Source: Cotesia glomerata
Taxonomy: Eukaryota > Arthropoda > Insecta > Hymenoptera > Braconidae
Length of the DNA: 64,000 nt
NCBI RefSeq assembly: GCF_020080835.1
Contig: NC_058166.1
Span: forward strand, 16,951,043-17,015,042
Reading direction: 5' to 3'
In this document: in pieces, positions 62,791 through 64,000 of the stretch
Layout: every line of letters starts with the position of its first letter
Numbering within the stretch: the first letter of the stretch is position 1
The notes under the pieces: generated by a model
Told to the model about the DNA's origin: nothing
The model's input: only the letters and a program-made list of their open reading frames with translations
Databases searched by the model: none
Translations under genes and position numbers: made by a program

Positions 62791-64000
62791 CGTAGTTAAA
62801 GTAAAATCAAACTTTTAAAAAATAAAAGCTGGGAAGAAAAGTTTATAACATGATCATCATTATGATTATAATTAATGAAGATACGAATCGTGCGAGGAAA
62901 GTAGTAAATTGTGAGTTGAAACACAGCTTGTGGCAATTGTGGCCCAATGTCTAAGTTTAGACTTGGTAGGCGGCACTCACGGGCTCTCGAACGCATACTA
63001 CTACTCATAAGAAGAAATTATTTGTATAGATTTTAAGTACAAAGTAGTTTGTGTTGCTACCTTGAAGGTATTCGCCCCAGTACTGCGTATTTATAATTTT
63101 CTTCTTGAAAATAATTTATTTCACATTTGAAATTAATAATCAATAATTAACAATCAAAGCAACTTAGGAAGAAATAAAATAAAATTATAAAAATAAGCAA
63201 TATTTAAATAGAAATAAAAATTCAATGAACCACGAGTAAATGTAAACCTTACATAACATTGACCTTCGTCATTTCTACGTCAGTTAACGACATCGTTTCT
63301 AACGTCGACATATTTGTGTCATGTTTTTAGAGTACTGGGAATATTTATAATTTTATTTATTTTATTTATTGGTTAACGTCATTTCTTCGGATCAATAGAT
63401 ACAAACTTTATTTCATTTATTTTTTTTAATATTCAATTAATAATTGAATATTATAAAAAAAAATTATGAAGATATGATTTAATATTGAAATGGATAACTC
63501 GTCAGTAATTTTGTTGAGAAGAAATGATTATAAATTTCAGATGAATTACAGAATAGGCATAAAAAATGATAAATTTAATAAAACAAATGACCTTTCCTCG
63601 ACTTTATGTAACTAGTGTACAAATATCACGTACCCTATAAATACTTTGGACACTGAAAATTGCATATTGCCAAGAACGATTAATAAAAAAATATCACAAA
63701 ACATATTTTAAGATTAAATAGCCAAAAATAATTGCAATTAATTATAAGGATAATTTTTTTTTTTTAACTATTTATAAAAAATTGAATTTTAAAATAATTA
63801 AAAAATATCAATTTAATTTAATTTCAAAATAATTAAAAAAATATCAATTTAATTTAATTTTAAAATAGTAAAAAAATATTAACTTTTAAATAATAAAAAA
63901 AAAATTAATTTAAATTTAATTTTTAAATAATAAAAAAATATTAATTTAATTTTTAAATGATTAAAAAATATTAATTTTTAAACAACTAAAAAATTTTAAT
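62791..64000. other. SRL 5' side or intergenic DNA, unresolved
   Basis: A GC-richer stretch (62930-63010) opens on the - strand but has no confident exon borders. From 63740 onward the DNA is a short-period AT repeat (AAAATAATTAAAAAATATCA type). No further gene was recognised. Confidence 0.4.

Noticed and set aside
62796..63008. First SRL exon (MSSSMRSRARECRLP..)
   Set aside because: No signal peptide, no in-frame donor of quality and no link to the next exon's frame. Left unassigned.

Overview
This is AT-rich nuclear DNA from an insect, most likely a hymenopteran and plausibly a braconid-type parasitoid wasp. The evidence is animal genes with GT-AG introns, insect-like Mastermind and sarcalumenin proteins, and introns crowded with small DNA transposons and Helitrons. 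Species is not determinable from the window. No bacterial, viral or organellar gene block was seen.

Layout. (1) Positions 1-33 kb hold the 3' part of mastermind (mam), + strand: six coding exons (1049-2578, 23939-24298, 26608-26785, 28145-28477, 28675-28929, 30487-30734) giving 967 residues. The 5' exon(s) for the Notch/CSL-binding N terminus lie upstream of the window. Intron 1 of the window is 21.4 kb and is mostly nested mobile elements plus a few GC-richer unique islands. (2) 33-45 kb is gene-poor: AT satellites (34.1-35.9 and 37.1-37.7 kb), a tandem array of miniature Helitrons with GC-alternating palindromes (39.2-40.1 kb), a frameshifted ankyrin-repeat fragment (40.35-40.96 kb), and a four-level nested insertion (41.3-44.9 kb). 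(3) 45.2-49.6 kb is SRP54, complete in eight coding exons (506 aa), + strand. (4) 50.5-52.4 kb is the N-terminal half of the Hsc70-interacting protein HIP/ST13, + strand; its C-terminal exons are not found. (5) 54.8-62.8 kb is a sarcalumenin-type gene on the - strand, with an acidic repeat region and an EHD/dynamin-like GTPase domain; its first exon(s) are not resolved.

The genes are functionally independent: a Notch co-activator, the signal-recognition-particle GTPase, an Hsp70 co-chaperone and a sarcoplasmic-reticulum Ca2+-store protein. The most distinctive content is mobile DNA. At least ten copies of a non-autonomous Helitron family (5' TCTATATTATTAAGAG, 3' hairpin plus CTAG) carry 1-5 tandem ~200-bp imperfect palindromes and sit in introns or flanks of all the genes. 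Other families are two TA-target MITE groups, a T-target HINE/Helentron-like family, a piggyBac-type element with TTAA duplications, tRNA-like SINE remnants and a LINE fragment. Several insertions fall inside other repeats, so other copies of the host repeat serve as empty sites that define the target duplications.
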